A stretch of 64,000 nucleotides of DNA. It comes from Bacillota bacterium. GTDB lineage: Bacteria > Bacillota > SHA-98 > UBA4971. The notes under the pieces are model-generated. The model was not told the DNA's origin. It saw only the letters and a program-made list of their open reading frames with translations, and did no database searches. Below, one piece after another: positions 26,931 to 35,554 of the stretch. A program made the position numbers and the translations under genes. Location: contig JANLFY010000002.1 in the NCBI GenBank assembly GCA_024653485.1, positions 1 through 64,000 of the forward strand, given 5' to 3'. Position 1 is the stretch's first letter, and every line of letters starts with the position of its first letter.

Positions 26931-27180
26931 GGCATTCAGCTTTCCCTTCACCGAATCCGCCAAGTCTGCCTTCACTGTCTGGCCTGCGGGGCGCACGAGC
27001 ATCGCCATCCCGTTCCACAACCACCTCAACGCCACGGAGGTCGACTACGTTTCCGGCATCCATGAGCGCGCGCTGGAGCTGGAGGATGTGCAGTAGGCGC
27101 ACTCACGATCTCGCGGTCGCGATCACGTGGCGGGGTGCGCCGAGAGGACATGCCCCGTGCAGGCAGACTCAGTCACCTCA
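26931..27180 (+). pseudogene. 3' end remnant of a DegT-type aminotransferase with downstream flank
   Basis: A short frame from about 26937 to 27096 reads like the DegT C-terminus: SIAIPFHNHLNATEVDYVSG, then a final helix ending EDVQ. The 120 bases from 27063 onward are closely similar to 48632-48745 (GAGCGCGCGCTGGAG, then CACTCACGATC, then GCCGAGAGG and CCGTGCAG). It is therefore one of at least two scattered degT 3' fragments, separate from the relics at 6.6 and 49.8 kb. The right edge coincides with the broken end of the MNT gene. Confidence 0.65.
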
Positions 27181-27388
27181 CTCCCTCCTCGAAGCGGTCA
27201 CGTCCGAGGTCGGGTGAGACGATCGCAACGTCGATGTCGCTCTCGCCGTCCGCGTCCCCTCGAGCGTGGGACCCAAACTCATCTTTGACAGCGAGACAGG
27301 GTTTTGATGTGCCACGGACCCAGAAACCCGCATGTCGAAGCGTCTCCACGTACCGTCTTATGAGGCATTCAACTGATTCTCGAGCCAC
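27173..27388 (-). pseudogene. MNT nucleotidyltransferase (HEPN partner), truncated at C-terminus
   Basis: 71 residues. The minimal-nucleotidyltransferase motif FGSHARGDADGESDIDVAI gives the Gly-Ser and the Asp-x-Asp metal site. A normal MNT antitoxin has about 100-140 residues; this one stops soon after SPDLGRD, where the DegT 3' repeat begins. It lies just downstream of and overlaps the HEPN frame by 31 bases, the standard HEPN-MNT arrangement. A GTG start is likely. Probably inactive. Confidence 0.75.
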
Positions 27389-27696
27389 GCCATCATCTCC
27401 CTGGTATCATCCAGAGTTACGCGCGCAAAGTCCCTATCGCACCTTGTAGACAGCTGCGCCCTGTCCCCAGGGTATCGCGCTTCTATATAGAATTCCGTGA
27501 GCGTCGAGAGGAGGACCTTCTGCCTATCCGAACATTCGCCCCAAACGCCGGCCTCATCGGCGAGTCGCACCAGCTCGTGCTTGCGGGGCGGGACCTCTTC
27601 TGTCAGGGTTCGAGAGGCGCCCCGCCGGTTCGAAGACTGCGCCAGGTGTGATCGTCTGTTAATTTGGCGGAGGCTCGCGTCTGTCTGGGAACCCAC
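27358..27696 (-). pseudogene. HEPN-domain protein, N-terminus lost
   Basis: The C-terminal two thirds match HEPN proteins that pair with MNT: PRKHELVRLADEAGV, then EFYIEARYPGD, then a final helix DTREMMAWLENQL. The first 30 or so residues of the frame (rich in Arg, Ser and Gln) do not look like the HEPN N-terminal helix, and no ribosome site is seen. In intact pairs HEPN is an RNase or AMPylation target and MNT its modifier. Both partners are broken, so this is a dead toxin-antitoxin locus. Confidence 0.7.
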
Positions 27697-27828
27697 CTGG
27701 CCATGGCAAGATGGCAGGAGGGCGAACGTGTTCAGCAGCGCTTCGGCGGTCCCCGTCCCAGCCCTGCAAGCCCCAGTCCATGCGGGCGCCGACGGTATGC
27801 AAGCGCTGTCCCAGTGTCAAGGCGAGGG

Positions 27829-27998
27829 GATCCCGCCGAAACGCGGAGCCCGCAGTGGCGCGGGTCCCGTAAGAGCGTGGGGCCCGCGGAAGCGCGTGTC
27901 CTGCAGAAACGCATGCCCCTCGGAATCGTGCATCCCGGAGAAGCGCGGATCCCGCAGAAACGCGGGTCCCGGAGAAGCGCGGATCCCGCATAAACGCG
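27829..27998 (+). repeat. Ten tandem copies of a 17-bp unit upstream of the MmgE/PrpD gene
   Basis: Ten consecutive 17-base units, consensus GATCCCGCAGAAACGCG, run from 27829 to 27998 without a break, with 0-6 differences per unit; the last four are the most alike. The last base of the array directly abuts the ribosome site AAAGGAGG (27999-28006) of the next gene. 17 is not a multiple of three, so this is not a coding repeat. The array looks like a minisatellite or an array of binding sites. Unit spacing is too short and spacer-free for CRISPR. Confidence 0.9.
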
Positions 27999-28016
27999 AA
28001 AGGAGGCTCCGAAGGC

Positions 28017-29438
28017 ATGACAGGCAAGCGATGTGTGTCAGCCGGACTCGGTGACTTCGCGACGCGAACCCTCGCCTCTTGGGCTTCGCGGGTCGAAATC
28101 CAAGACCTACCCGAGGACGCAATCGCGATGGCTGTGGAGTGCGTTGTGGACTGGGTCGGGGTTGCGCTAGCGGGGTCCGCCCAGGATGTCGCAGCCCTGG
28201 TCGCGCCGCTATTCGATGGCGCCGTGGACGCTGTGCCTCGCCGGGGGGCGTCGACCGTCTTGAGAGCCGGGCTCGACAAGTTCTCTGGCATGTGGATGTG
28301 GGCATCCTTCCTGAACGGCTTCAACGGACACGTGCTCGGGCTTGACCACGTCCACAGGAGCACGCTGCTCCATCCCGGGGCAGCGGTGATCCCTGCGGCG
28401 CTCGCGTGCGCTGAGAGATACCGGGCTTCCGGGTCTCGCCTGCTAGCGGCGATTGTGGTCGGCTACGAGGTGTGCTCGAGGGTTGCGGAGGCCGCGGGAC
28501 GTTCACATCATGCCAGATGGGATACCACTGGCACGTGCGGGGCGTTCGGCGCGGCCGCCGCCGCTGGCAAGGTCCTCGGCTTGGACGACGTCGAGATGTG
28601 CTGGGCGCTGGGACACGCTGGCGCCCACGCTTCAGGCCTTCGGCAGGTTCGCGAGGATGGCGCGATCTCCAGGCCACTGTATGCCGCGAAGGCGGCGCTA
28701 ACCGGGCTCCTGGCGGCCCTCATGGCCAAGTGCGGGTTCGGCGGGCCTGTGCGGATCCTCGAGGGAGAGCAAGGCTTCTTGAAGACGATGTCATCCGAGC
28801 CCGCCCTCGAAGCGCTCACCGACCGGTTGGGCGAGAGATACCGGATCTGCGAGGTGTCCATGAAGCCCTACCCTTCTTGCAAGCACTCGCACGCCCAGGT
28901 CGACGCGGCGCTAGAGATCGCGGCCGAGCCTGGCTTCGATCCCGACAGGGTCCGGGCTGTCAGGGTGCGCACCTACGAGACCGCCGTCAAGGCGGCCATC
29001 ACGTCTACGGGTGGGGGCGGGAAGTACCCGCGCTCTCCGAGCGAAGCCTTTCGGAGCTCCCCGTACTGCGTCGCCGTCGCGCTTCAGAAGGGGCGTCTTG
29101 GGCTGCGCGACTTCCGTCCCGATGCGATAAGGCTCAACGACTACGCGAGGAGGCTCATTCCCAACACGACCCTTGAGGTCGACGACGAACTCGACGCGGA
29201 GTACCCCAAGATGTGCGGCGCGGAAGTCGAGGTCACCATGGACGACGGCGCGACGCTGTCCTCGTCCGTCATGCGGCCAAAGGGAGACCCCGAGAACCCC
29301 ATGTCTCTGGAGGAAGTGTGCGACAAGGCGGTGGACCTAGCGGAGATCGCCTTGCCTCATGAGCAGGCGGTGGCTTGCGTGCAGCAGGTCGCTGACGTGC
29401 AGAACGCGAAAGACGTGGCCGTGTTGTTGGATGTCTGA
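28017..29438 (+). CDS. MmgE/PrpD-family protein
   Basis: 473 residues, full family length. MmgE/PrpD proteins include 2-methylcitrate dehydratase, cis-aconitate decarboxylase and iminodisuccinate epimerase. Family landmarks: FLNGFNGHVLGLDHVHRS, LHPGAAVIPAALACAERYRASG, VVGYEVCSRVAEAAG, GTCGAFGAAAAAGKVLGLD and MKPYPSCKHSHAQVDAALEI. The start ATG follows AAAGGAGG, which abuts a 17-bp tandem array. There are no prpB/prpC neighbours, so the methylcitrate cycle is not indicated. The substrate is unknown and it stands alone. Confidence 0.9.
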   Translation: MTGKRCVSAGLGDFATRTLASWASRVEIQDLPEDAIAMAVECVVDWVGVALAGSAQDVAALVAPLFDGAVDAVPRRGASTVLRAGLDKFSGMWMWASFLNGFNGHVLGLDHVHRSTLLHPGAAVIPAALACAERYRASGSRLLAAIVVGYEVCSRVAEAAGRSHHARWDTTGTCGAFGAAAAAGKVLGLDDVEMCWALGHAGAHASGLRQVREDGAISRPLYAAKAALTGLLAALMAKCGFGGPVRILEGEQGFLKTMSSEPALEALTDRLGERYRICEVSMKPYPSCKHSHAQVDAALEIAAEPGFDPDRVRAVRVRTYETAVKAAITSTGGGGKYPRSPSEAFRSSPYCVAVALQKGRLGLRDFRPDAIRLNDYARRLIPNTTLEVDDELDAEYPKMCGAEVEVTMDDGATLSSSVMRPKGDPENPMSLEEVCDKAVDLAEIALPHEQAVACVQQVADVQNAKDVAVLLDV

Positions 29439-29517
29439 ATCCGGGTTGTCTGGCTTCCGCCTTCTTCGCGCTCTTTGAACCGCTTGCGTGCAGTTCGTAC
29501 TTCCCGGGATGTGCTTC

Positions 29518-29886
29518 CTACCTGTTTGGTTTCGCGCCATGGTTCCCACGGCTCGCGCTGAGCCTCTCGATCAAGTACAGAATCACCTTCTGGTCCTCGG
29601 GTGCGAGGCTTTGCAGGGTGCGGGCCATCGCCTCGACCTGGTCTGTTTCCTCCACCCCCTCGCCGGTCGCCAGCCTGAGTAGATCCTGCGCGGCTATCCC
29701 GTACCCGTTTGCTATGCGCATCAACGTCTTCGCGGAAGGATTCACGGGCCTACCTGTGCGCGCGTCACGGCCTCGTTCGAGTGCGCTCAGGTAAGTGTGG
29801 CTGATTCCAACCTTCTCGGCCGCCTCTCGGAGACTTAGGCGCCTTTGGATGCGGATTTCGCGGAGCTTGTCTCCTATCTGGTTCAA
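29518..29886 (-). CDS. XRE-family helix-turn-helix regulator
   Basis: 122 residues. An N-terminal XRE HTH spans about 5-65 (LREIRIQRRLSLREAAEKVG, then ISHTYLSALERGRDARTG). The insertion with PVNPSAKTLMRIANGYGI between helices is typical of SinR-like stand-alone regulators. The C-terminal helix (EDQKVILYLIERL) is a likely dimerisation element. TTG start after GAGGCGATGTGA. It is divergent from the promoter at 29965, which it may control. Confidence 0.8.
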   Translation of the reverse strand: MNQIGDKLREIRIQRRLSLREAAEKVGISHTYLSALERGRDARTGRPVNPSAKTLMRIANGYGIAAQDLLRLATGEGVEETDQVEAMARTLQSLAPEDQKVILYLIERLSASRGNHGAKPNR

Positions 29887-29964
29887 TCACATCGCCTCGT
29901 TTCTACCAAAATCGCTGCTGTGTTCGTGGACGCGGGGAGGACAGAAATCGTGCGTACAATATAA

Positions 29965-29993
29965 TTGACATGCTGGGCAGTCTGTGTTACAAT
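29965..29993 (+). promoter_or_regulatory. Consensus-like promoter without an obvious gene
   Basis: TTGACA at 29965-29970 and TACAAT at 29988-29993 with a 17-base spacer. It points right, away from the XRE gene, into about 500 bases where I find no convincing reading frame. Confidence 0.6.
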
Positions 29994-30491
29994 CTGTCCG
30001 GAAACTACACAAGGCGCTCACATTGTCCCGCTGTCCTGCGCTATTTCGGAACGCAGAAAGGGGGAGTCCGATCGTCTAGGAGTGGAGTGTGTCTGTCACA
30101 CAAAGCGTGCCCTGTCGGCGCCGGCGCTAGTCTCCGCTTGGCGTCTCGCATGGAAATGCCGGCTTCCCCGCGGCTGGCGCGAGGCGGCGCAGGTGTCGAA
30201 GGCGCCGCTGGCGCACAAGATGACTCGGGCGCAGAAGGTCCCAGAGCCGTCGCAGCCACGGGCACGCCGTACCGTGGACGCGGAGAAATCACGCCGGAGT
30301 CGCCGAGACATGATAAAGCCGTTCATTGTTTCGCCGTGTGGGTGCGCTTGTCCTTCCAGGCTGAAGGCATGTCGCTATGACGTCCGAGCTCCGCGAGGCC
30401 GAGCGAGCGAGGCTGACGGTGTGCCCGGAGGGTGTGGGAAGGCAAGGCGGCGGGCGCTCGCGAGCGATCCCCTGATGCCTGTGAGCCATCC
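29994..30491 (+). other. Transcribed? region with no recognised gene
   Basis: Downstream of a good promoter. A palindrome GTGTGTCTGTCACAC lies near 30087-30101. Long frames here are Arg- and Ser-rich, without domains or ribosome sites. A small RNA, a leader or a decayed gene are possible. Confidence 0.3.
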
Positions 30492-30690
30492 ATTAAGTGA
30501 GGGTACAGAAATGCTCCCGACCTTTGGAAGAGTTTGCCGGTGATTGCACGAGGGGTGTTAGAATCCGGCCACTGGCCAGAGGGGCGGATTATGTCAAGAC
30601 GCCCCGCTTGGGGCGCCGTCCCCGAGTGCAACACCGACAAACCCGCAGCTACTGGAGGAGGGGCGAGAATCAACGCACCCTCACTTAGCG
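30492..30690. repeat. MITE-like element with terminal inverted repeats, copy A
   Basis: The left end TTAAGTGAGGGT (from about 30494) is the inverted complement of ACCCTCACTTAG at the right end, enclosing about 195 bases. Inside are GCCGGTGATTGCACGA, a hairpin AATCCG...CGGATT and a second hairpin around CGCCCCGCTTGGGGCG. The left two thirds are similar to 49440-49580. There is no coding capacity. Confidence 0.65.
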
Positions 30691-30831
30691 TTGCGATGGT
30701 CGCTGACGGTGTCGAGGGAGCCTCTCCGCCCCCTGCGACCTAGGGGCTATCCGGTTGAGCCGGGGTTCCGGGGTTCCGAGGGGGCTATGAAGGTGTGGCA
30801 CACGCGACACGCCGGATGAGCGCGTCTCTCC

Positions 30832-30934
30832 CTGTCCCTGCACTTCCGGTTCGTGATCTCGTGAGACTCCGGCGGAGTGGGGTCGTCGGTGCCGCCGAGG
30901 AGCTGTCCCTGCACTTCCGGTTCGTCATTTCGTG
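30832..30934. repeat. Pair of 32-bp direct repeats before the transketolase relic
   Basis: CTGTCCCTGCACTTCCGGTT followed by CGT begins at 30832 and again at 30903; the 32-base units differ at two or three positions. The copies are 71 bases apart. Between them and 30690 nothing else is recognised. Confidence 0.7.
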
Positions 30935-31003
30935 GGGCCCCTTGGCGGCGGCGACGTGGAACCTAGCCCACCGCAGTGCCGCGCCTGCTTGTACGGCGAG
31001 GCC

Positions 31004-31783
31004 ATGGGGGTGGAAGACATGACGGAGGGCCAGCAAGCCGAGGTACCCGCACTGGAGTCCACAGCTTGCGCGATTCGCCAGCTGACGGCAAAGACCCACA
31101 AAGCCTGTGGACGCGTTCCCCATGATGGCTCACTCTCCTTGAGCGAGATTCTGGCGACTCTGTACTTCGCAGTAATGAGAGTTGATCCAACCCGACCCGG
31201 GTGGCCTGACCGAGATCGATTGGTCCTTGGAAAAGGCCACGCCTTCGGTGTGCTCTGTGCGGCTTTAGCCCTCAAGGGGTACTTCCCCGAATCAGATCTG
31301 TTGGCCACGCTCAACAGACTCAGGAGCCCGTTGGGGACACACCCTGAAATGAACAAGGTCCCTGGTGTGGACATGACCACAGATTCCCTGGGCCACGGCC
31401 TCCCCGTCGCCATGGGAATGGCCTTGGCCGGTAAGCTCGCTGATCGCGACTATCGGGTCTTTCTCGTCGCGGACGACGGCGAGCGCCACGAAAGACTCGT
31501 GTGGGAGGCTTTCACGGCTGCGGCCCATCATGGGCTCGACAACCTCGTAGTGATCATTGACAAGAAGAGCCCGTCCACGGGTAGCCCGTCCATGGGTGGC
31601 CCGACGCGGAAGACCATGGCGTCGGAGCACTTCGTCGAGAGACTTCGGGCGATTGGATGGTACGTCGCGACAGTGGAGGGGCACGATATCGCTCAGCTCT
31701 TGGAGGCTCTTCGAGACATCCCCGGTCGGCAGGGACGACCGACCGCGATCATAGCGTTTACGGTGAAAGGCGAGCCAAGGTGA
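31004..31783 (+). pseudogene. Transketolase N-terminal subunit, degenerate at cofactor and active sites
   Basis: About 259 residues, clearly related to the N-terminal (pyrophosphate-binding) half of split transketolases: DRLVLGKGHAFGVL, GYFPESDLL, HPEMNKVPGVDMTTDSLGHG and VAMGMALAGKLADRDYRVF. The usual GHPGGSLS block has become VPHDGSLSLSE. The thiamine-diphosphate metal motif GDGE is DDGE, and the downstream Asn of the motif is gone (IIDKKSPSTG). No C-terminal subunit gene follows. It is still an open frame, so it may be recently inactivated or repurposed. The ATG at 31004 has only a weak ribosome site. Confidence 0.7.
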
Positions 31784-32246
31784 GCGTCGGGCTGGGAGTC
31801 GAGGCGACCAAGGCACATGACGAGCCGGGAGCGGAGGGAGGCACGCGCGCGCCGAGCTGGGAAGCGGGGCAGGGATGGCGCGCGTCGGACTGGCGCTCGA
31901 GCTGGGAATCGAGAGGAATCGAGGTCGAGGACAAGATACGTGGCCGGAACTCTCGTGGTGCCGGAACCCCGACGATTTGCCCGGAGTGCCTCAGATATCC
32001 GACACTTCACAAGAGCGTGCGGGGGCTCCTTAAGAGTGGTCTTGCCGACCGCGTAGCCTATGACGCGGATCTTGTCCAACAGCACGCTGTAGTTAAGCAT
32101 CCCTTCCTTGATGCGGCTGAGCAGATGCGGTTTGAGATGGATTCGGCGTCTCTAATTCGGTGGGGGTGGGGGAATTCCCATCCGGCCTCCACGGTGGATT
32201 GTACAACCGGCCGCAAGATCCTGTCATATCAGCCACCTATAGACGG
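31784..32246. other. Non-coding stretch, probably decayed DNA
   Basis: No gene is recognised on either strand. Minus-strand frames such as the one containing MLNYSVLLDKIRVIGYAVG (near 32100) look protein-like over short distances but match no family I know. Confidence 0.35.
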
Positions 32247-32504
32247 TTAGGAACCTCCTACGTGAAACCTCGCTCCACTAGGTCCCGCAAAGGCTCTCTT
32301 GAGAATCCCACATCTCTCGCGCAAAAGCCGGTTCTCTCGCCGAAGCCGGACGAGCTCCTTTACTGGCCGCGTCTCGAGTAGGCGCAACAGCCTCGCTACG
32401 ACCCGTGGTCGACACCACTGTCGGACTTCCAGGCGCGGCGAGACGGCGACGTGGCGGGAAAGACGTCGGCCTTGATCGCGCGGACCATCGAGAGCATGGT
32501 GCAC
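32247..32504 (-). pseudogene. IS3-family OrfA fragment
   Basis: Within the frame, residues 50-71 (about 32292-32357) read ELVRLRRENRLLRERCGILK, the leucine-zipper C-terminal signature of IS3-family OrfA. No HTH start or OrfB DDE region remains. Flanking sequence to 32900 contains no other transposase part. It is a relic. Confidence 0.6.
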
Positions 32505-32950
32505 TAGGAGGGCCGTCGTGGCACTTTCGCGTGAGATCCCCGGCCAACGTGATTCCGATAGCCAACATGACCCCGTCGGGCCTTTGAGCCGAGCTTGCTC
32601 TTAGACTGAAAACCAAGTGAGTAAAGGCAGGAATTTGGGCAAGCGCGGTGAACAATTACTCCAGTAACTTAATAAGGCACTCAAAGTATCCCCATAGGCC
32701 TCCGGGCTCGGTTGCCCCGCATGGAATAGACTTTAAGAGACGGGAGGGGGGATTCAGGGGCAGGGAGTCAGCCCTGCACTTGACGTCGGAGGGATGGCCA
32801 CGGGGCCGGCTCACGCCCAGGCCGACGCTGTCAGGGCCAGCCTAGACTCGCACGGCAAGGTGAACAACGCGAAGGACGCCATGGAGAACGCACGGTGGGA
32901 TGCAAGTGAGGGATGTACGCACACCTGCCAACGTAAGGGGGGACGGCAAT
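32505..32950. other. Upstream region of the PIG-L gene
   Basis: A locally AT-richer patch at 32645-32690 (AATTACTCCAGTAACTTAAT) may hold a promoter, but no clear -35/-10 pair is seen. No gene is supported. Confidence 0.35.
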
Positions 32951-35554
32951 ATGCGGAAGGTTCGGATGGCGGCTTTCTTACTAGCGTTGACCCTAACCTT
33001 TATCCCAGCTCCTTTTGCTATGGCACGAAACGCTGAGTTCAACGCGATTCCAGAGACGGGAATGGCGAAGATTATCCTGGATATGCAGAAGCTCCCTGTA
33101 GTGGGAACGGTCATGATGGTGGGGGCTCACCCAGATGACGAGGATAACGCGCTCCTCGCTTATCTGACCAAAGGGGCGCATGTGAATGCATATTACCTTG
33201 TCGCGACCCATGGTGAAGGAGGTCAGAACGAGATCGGTCCGGAGCTGTACGAGGCCCTCGGGGTGCTACGATCTCAGGAACTCGCGTCCGCTCGCACAAT
33301 AGACGGCGCGATCCAGCTATACCTCGGAGCTACTGACTTCGGCTTCTCCAAATCGGGCGACGAGGCCCTCCAAAAGTGGGGACATGCACAGCTTCTATCG
33401 CGCATGGTGCGGGTCTTTCGGCAATATCGTCCTGATATTGTGATGACACATCACGACCCCATTCACGGACACGGTCACCATCAGGCTGTAGGGAGATTGG
33501 TTCTCGAAGCGGTCAGAGCTGCGGCGGATCCAAGCCAGTTCCCAGAGCAGATACGCGATCAGGGGCTGCAACCCTGGCAGGTCCTGAAGCTCTATGTCGC
33601 GGACTCCAGGGAACCAATCTACCTGACGCCGGACCTCCAGGCAAGAGTGAGTGACGAGTACAGCATGAGTGCCTGGGCAGACAAACCCACCGTCGACATC
33701 AACGTCGGTGCGTTCGACCCGATCCTCGGTCGCTCCTACCAAGAGGTCGGCGCGCTCGCCCGGTCCATGCACAAGTGCCAGGGCATGGTCCGTCCGGGAG
33801 TGAAGGGAGACCAGATCGTCCATTACAGGCTGGTCGAAAGCGCCGTTGGCGTCCAGGCGAACGCCAAGGAGAAGAGCGTGTTCGACGGGATCGACACGTC
33901 TCTCAATGCGCTGCTTGCTGGCCTTAACGCGCCTTCAGACGCGCTTACGAGCCTCCGCCAGCGGATCGTTGAACTAGACAGCACGGTCCGGGACGTGCTC
34001 GCTGGGCTCAGCTATGCTCAGCCTCAGGCTGTGGCCGGCGACTTACTGAGAGGGCTTCAGTTGGTCCGGGAGATGGAGCGCGAGGTGTCTGCGATGCCGA
34101 TAGCGCCGGCAGATAGATCCCTCGTTCTCCAGCGCCTTGCCGACAAGGAACGCGACTTCGTGCAGGCCGCGCAAGACCTCTTCGCTGCGTCGCTCGATGT
34201 AACGACCGATGATGCCGATGTTGTGCCCGGCCAGACCGTGACTGTCACAGCCGCGTTCTGGAACCGGGGGGATGAGCCCGTCGAGAATATCCGCATTCAC
34301 CTCGACCTTCCTGTTGGCTGGACCGTCAGCCCCGAAACGGTCGAGTTCGCCAGCGTGACTCATAACCAGAAGGTGGAAGCGAAGTTCAAGGTCACCGTGG
34401 CACCCAAGGCGTCATACACTGACGCGCACGATAACAGCCCGGTCCAAGCCACAGCGGACTGGGAGGTTATGGGCGTGCCCCTGTCGACGGCAGGAGCTGC
34501 GGAGATGCGAGTCGTGCCGGTTGTGGCCGTGTCGCTGACGCCCGAGAAACTCATGACGCTCGCGCTTGACACCGCCGTGGTGAAGGAGTTGGCCGTAGGT
34601 CTTCGCAACAACAGCAAGGGGCCTATCACGGGGCGGGTGGTTCTGGACCTCCCCAAGGGCTGGACTTTGGCGGATTCTTCGGCCACGGAATTCACGCTGA
34701 AGTCGGAGGGCCAGGAGACCTCCGTGCCTGTGAAGGTCGTCATCCCGGCGCACGCACTCACTGGCCGATATATGATAGGAGCCAGGGCAGAGTACGGTGG
34801 CGGCGAGTCGAACGTAGGCTATCAAGTGATTGCCTATCCGCATATCAACACACGCTATCTTTACAAACCAGCCCAAGCGCGCCTGGCCGTCATCGATGTG
34901 AAGGTCGCACCCGAGCTCAAGGTCGGCTACGTCAGCAGCGGGTTCGACCAGGTGCCGGAGTACCTCGAAGAGATGAGCGTGAATGTCCACCTCCTGACCG
35001 CGGCTGACCTGAACGCCTCCGACCTGTCGCAATACGATACCATTATACTTGGGATCCGAGCCTATCTCAGCCGTCCGGACCTAGTTGCCAACAACGGGCG
35101 CTTGCTCGACTACGTGCGAAATGGTGGCAATCTGATCGTCCAATACAGCAAGACCGGAGAATGGCGCCAAGATTACGCTCCGTTCCCGATCACAGTGAGC
35201 AGCAACCGCGTTACGGTAGAGGAGGCTCCGGTGACGGTGCTGCAACCCGACCACGTCCTCTTCAACGCACCGAATAAGATCTCCGCGGAGGACTGGGAAG
35301 GATGGATTCAGGAGAGGGGCCTGTACTTCCCCAATAGCTGGGCCAAGGAGTATACCGCTCTCACCGCCTGCAACGACCCGGGCGAGCCATCTCAGCAGGG
35401 CCCGTGGCTGATCGCGCGGTATGGGAAAGGGACGTATATCTATACAGCGTATGTCTGGTATCGCCAGCTTGATAGCCTAGTGTCTGGCGGATACCGGATC
35501 TTTGCCAACATGATCAGCCTCCCCCGGGTGCAGCACGGCGACGCAACCCATTGA
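32951..35554 (+). CDS. Large exported PIG-L-type deacetylase with Ig-like and GATase-like C-terminal parts
   Basis: 867 residues from the ATG at 32951 (AAGGGGGG upstream), with a signal peptide (MAAFLLALTLTFIPAPFAMA). Residues about 45-260 are a PIG-L/LmbE domain: the zinc motif AHPDDED and the second site MTHHDPIHGHGHHQA. The middle (about 400-660) carries two NEW3/NPCBM-associated Ig-like repeats (VTAAFWNRGDEPVENIRI and similar). The last 180 residues form a Rossmann-like GATase/ThuA-type domain (YDTIILGIRAYLSRPDL, YVRNGGNLIVQYSKTGEW). PIG-L enzymes deacetylate N-acetylglucosamine-type sugars, so an extracellular glycan deacetylase is likely. The sugar operon starting at 36030 may use its product. 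Confidence 0.85.
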   Translation: MRKVRMAAFLLALTLTFIPAPFAMARNAEFNAIPETGMAKIILDMQKLPVVGTVMMVGAHPDDEDNALLAYLTKGAHVNAYYLVATHGEGGQNEIGPELYEALGVLRSQELASARTIDGAIQLYLGATDFGFSKSGDEALQKWGHAQLLSRMVRVFRQYRPDIVMTHHDPIHGHGHHQAVGRLVLEAVRAAADPSQFPEQIRDQGLQPWQVLKLYVADSREPIYLTPDLQARVSDEYSMSAWADKPTVDINVGAFDPILGRSYQEVGALARSMHKCQGMVRPGVKGDQIVHYRLVESAVGVQANAKEKSVFDGIDTSLNALLAGLNAPSDALTSLRQRIVELDSTVRDVLAGLSYAQPQAVAGDLLRGLQLVREMEREVSAMPIAPADRSLVLQRLADKERDFVQAAQDLFAASLDVTTDDADVVPGQTVTVTAAFWNRGDEPVENIRIHLDLPVGWTVSPETVEFASVTHNQKVEAKFKVTVAPKASYTDAHDNSPVQATADWEVMGVPLSTAGAAEMRVVPVVAVSLTPEKLMTLALDTAVVKELAVGLRNNSKGPITGRVVLDLPKGWTLADSSATEFTLKSEGQETSVPVKVVIPAHALTGRYMIGARAEYGGGESNVGYQVIAYPHINTRYLYKPAQARLAVIDVKVAPELKVGYVSSGFDQVPEYLEEMSVNVHLLTAADLNASDLSQYDTIILGIRAYLSRPDLVANNGRLLDYVRNGGNLIVQYSKTGEWRQDYAPFPITVSSNRVTVEEAPVTVLQPDHVLFNAPNKISAEDWEGWIQERGLYFPNSWAKEYTALTACNDPGEPSQQGPWLIARYGKGTYIYTAYVWYRQLDSLVSGGYRIFANMISLPRVQHGDATH

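Noticed and set aside
27829-27998. CRISPR array candidate (ten regular repeats)
   Set aside because: Units of 17 bp are directly adjacent without spacers, and no cas gene is nearby. It is a tandem minisatellite.
29970-30380. 136-residue frame under the promoter at 29965
   Set aside because: Its start codon lies inside the promoter spacer, upstream of the -10, so the transcript could not contain it.
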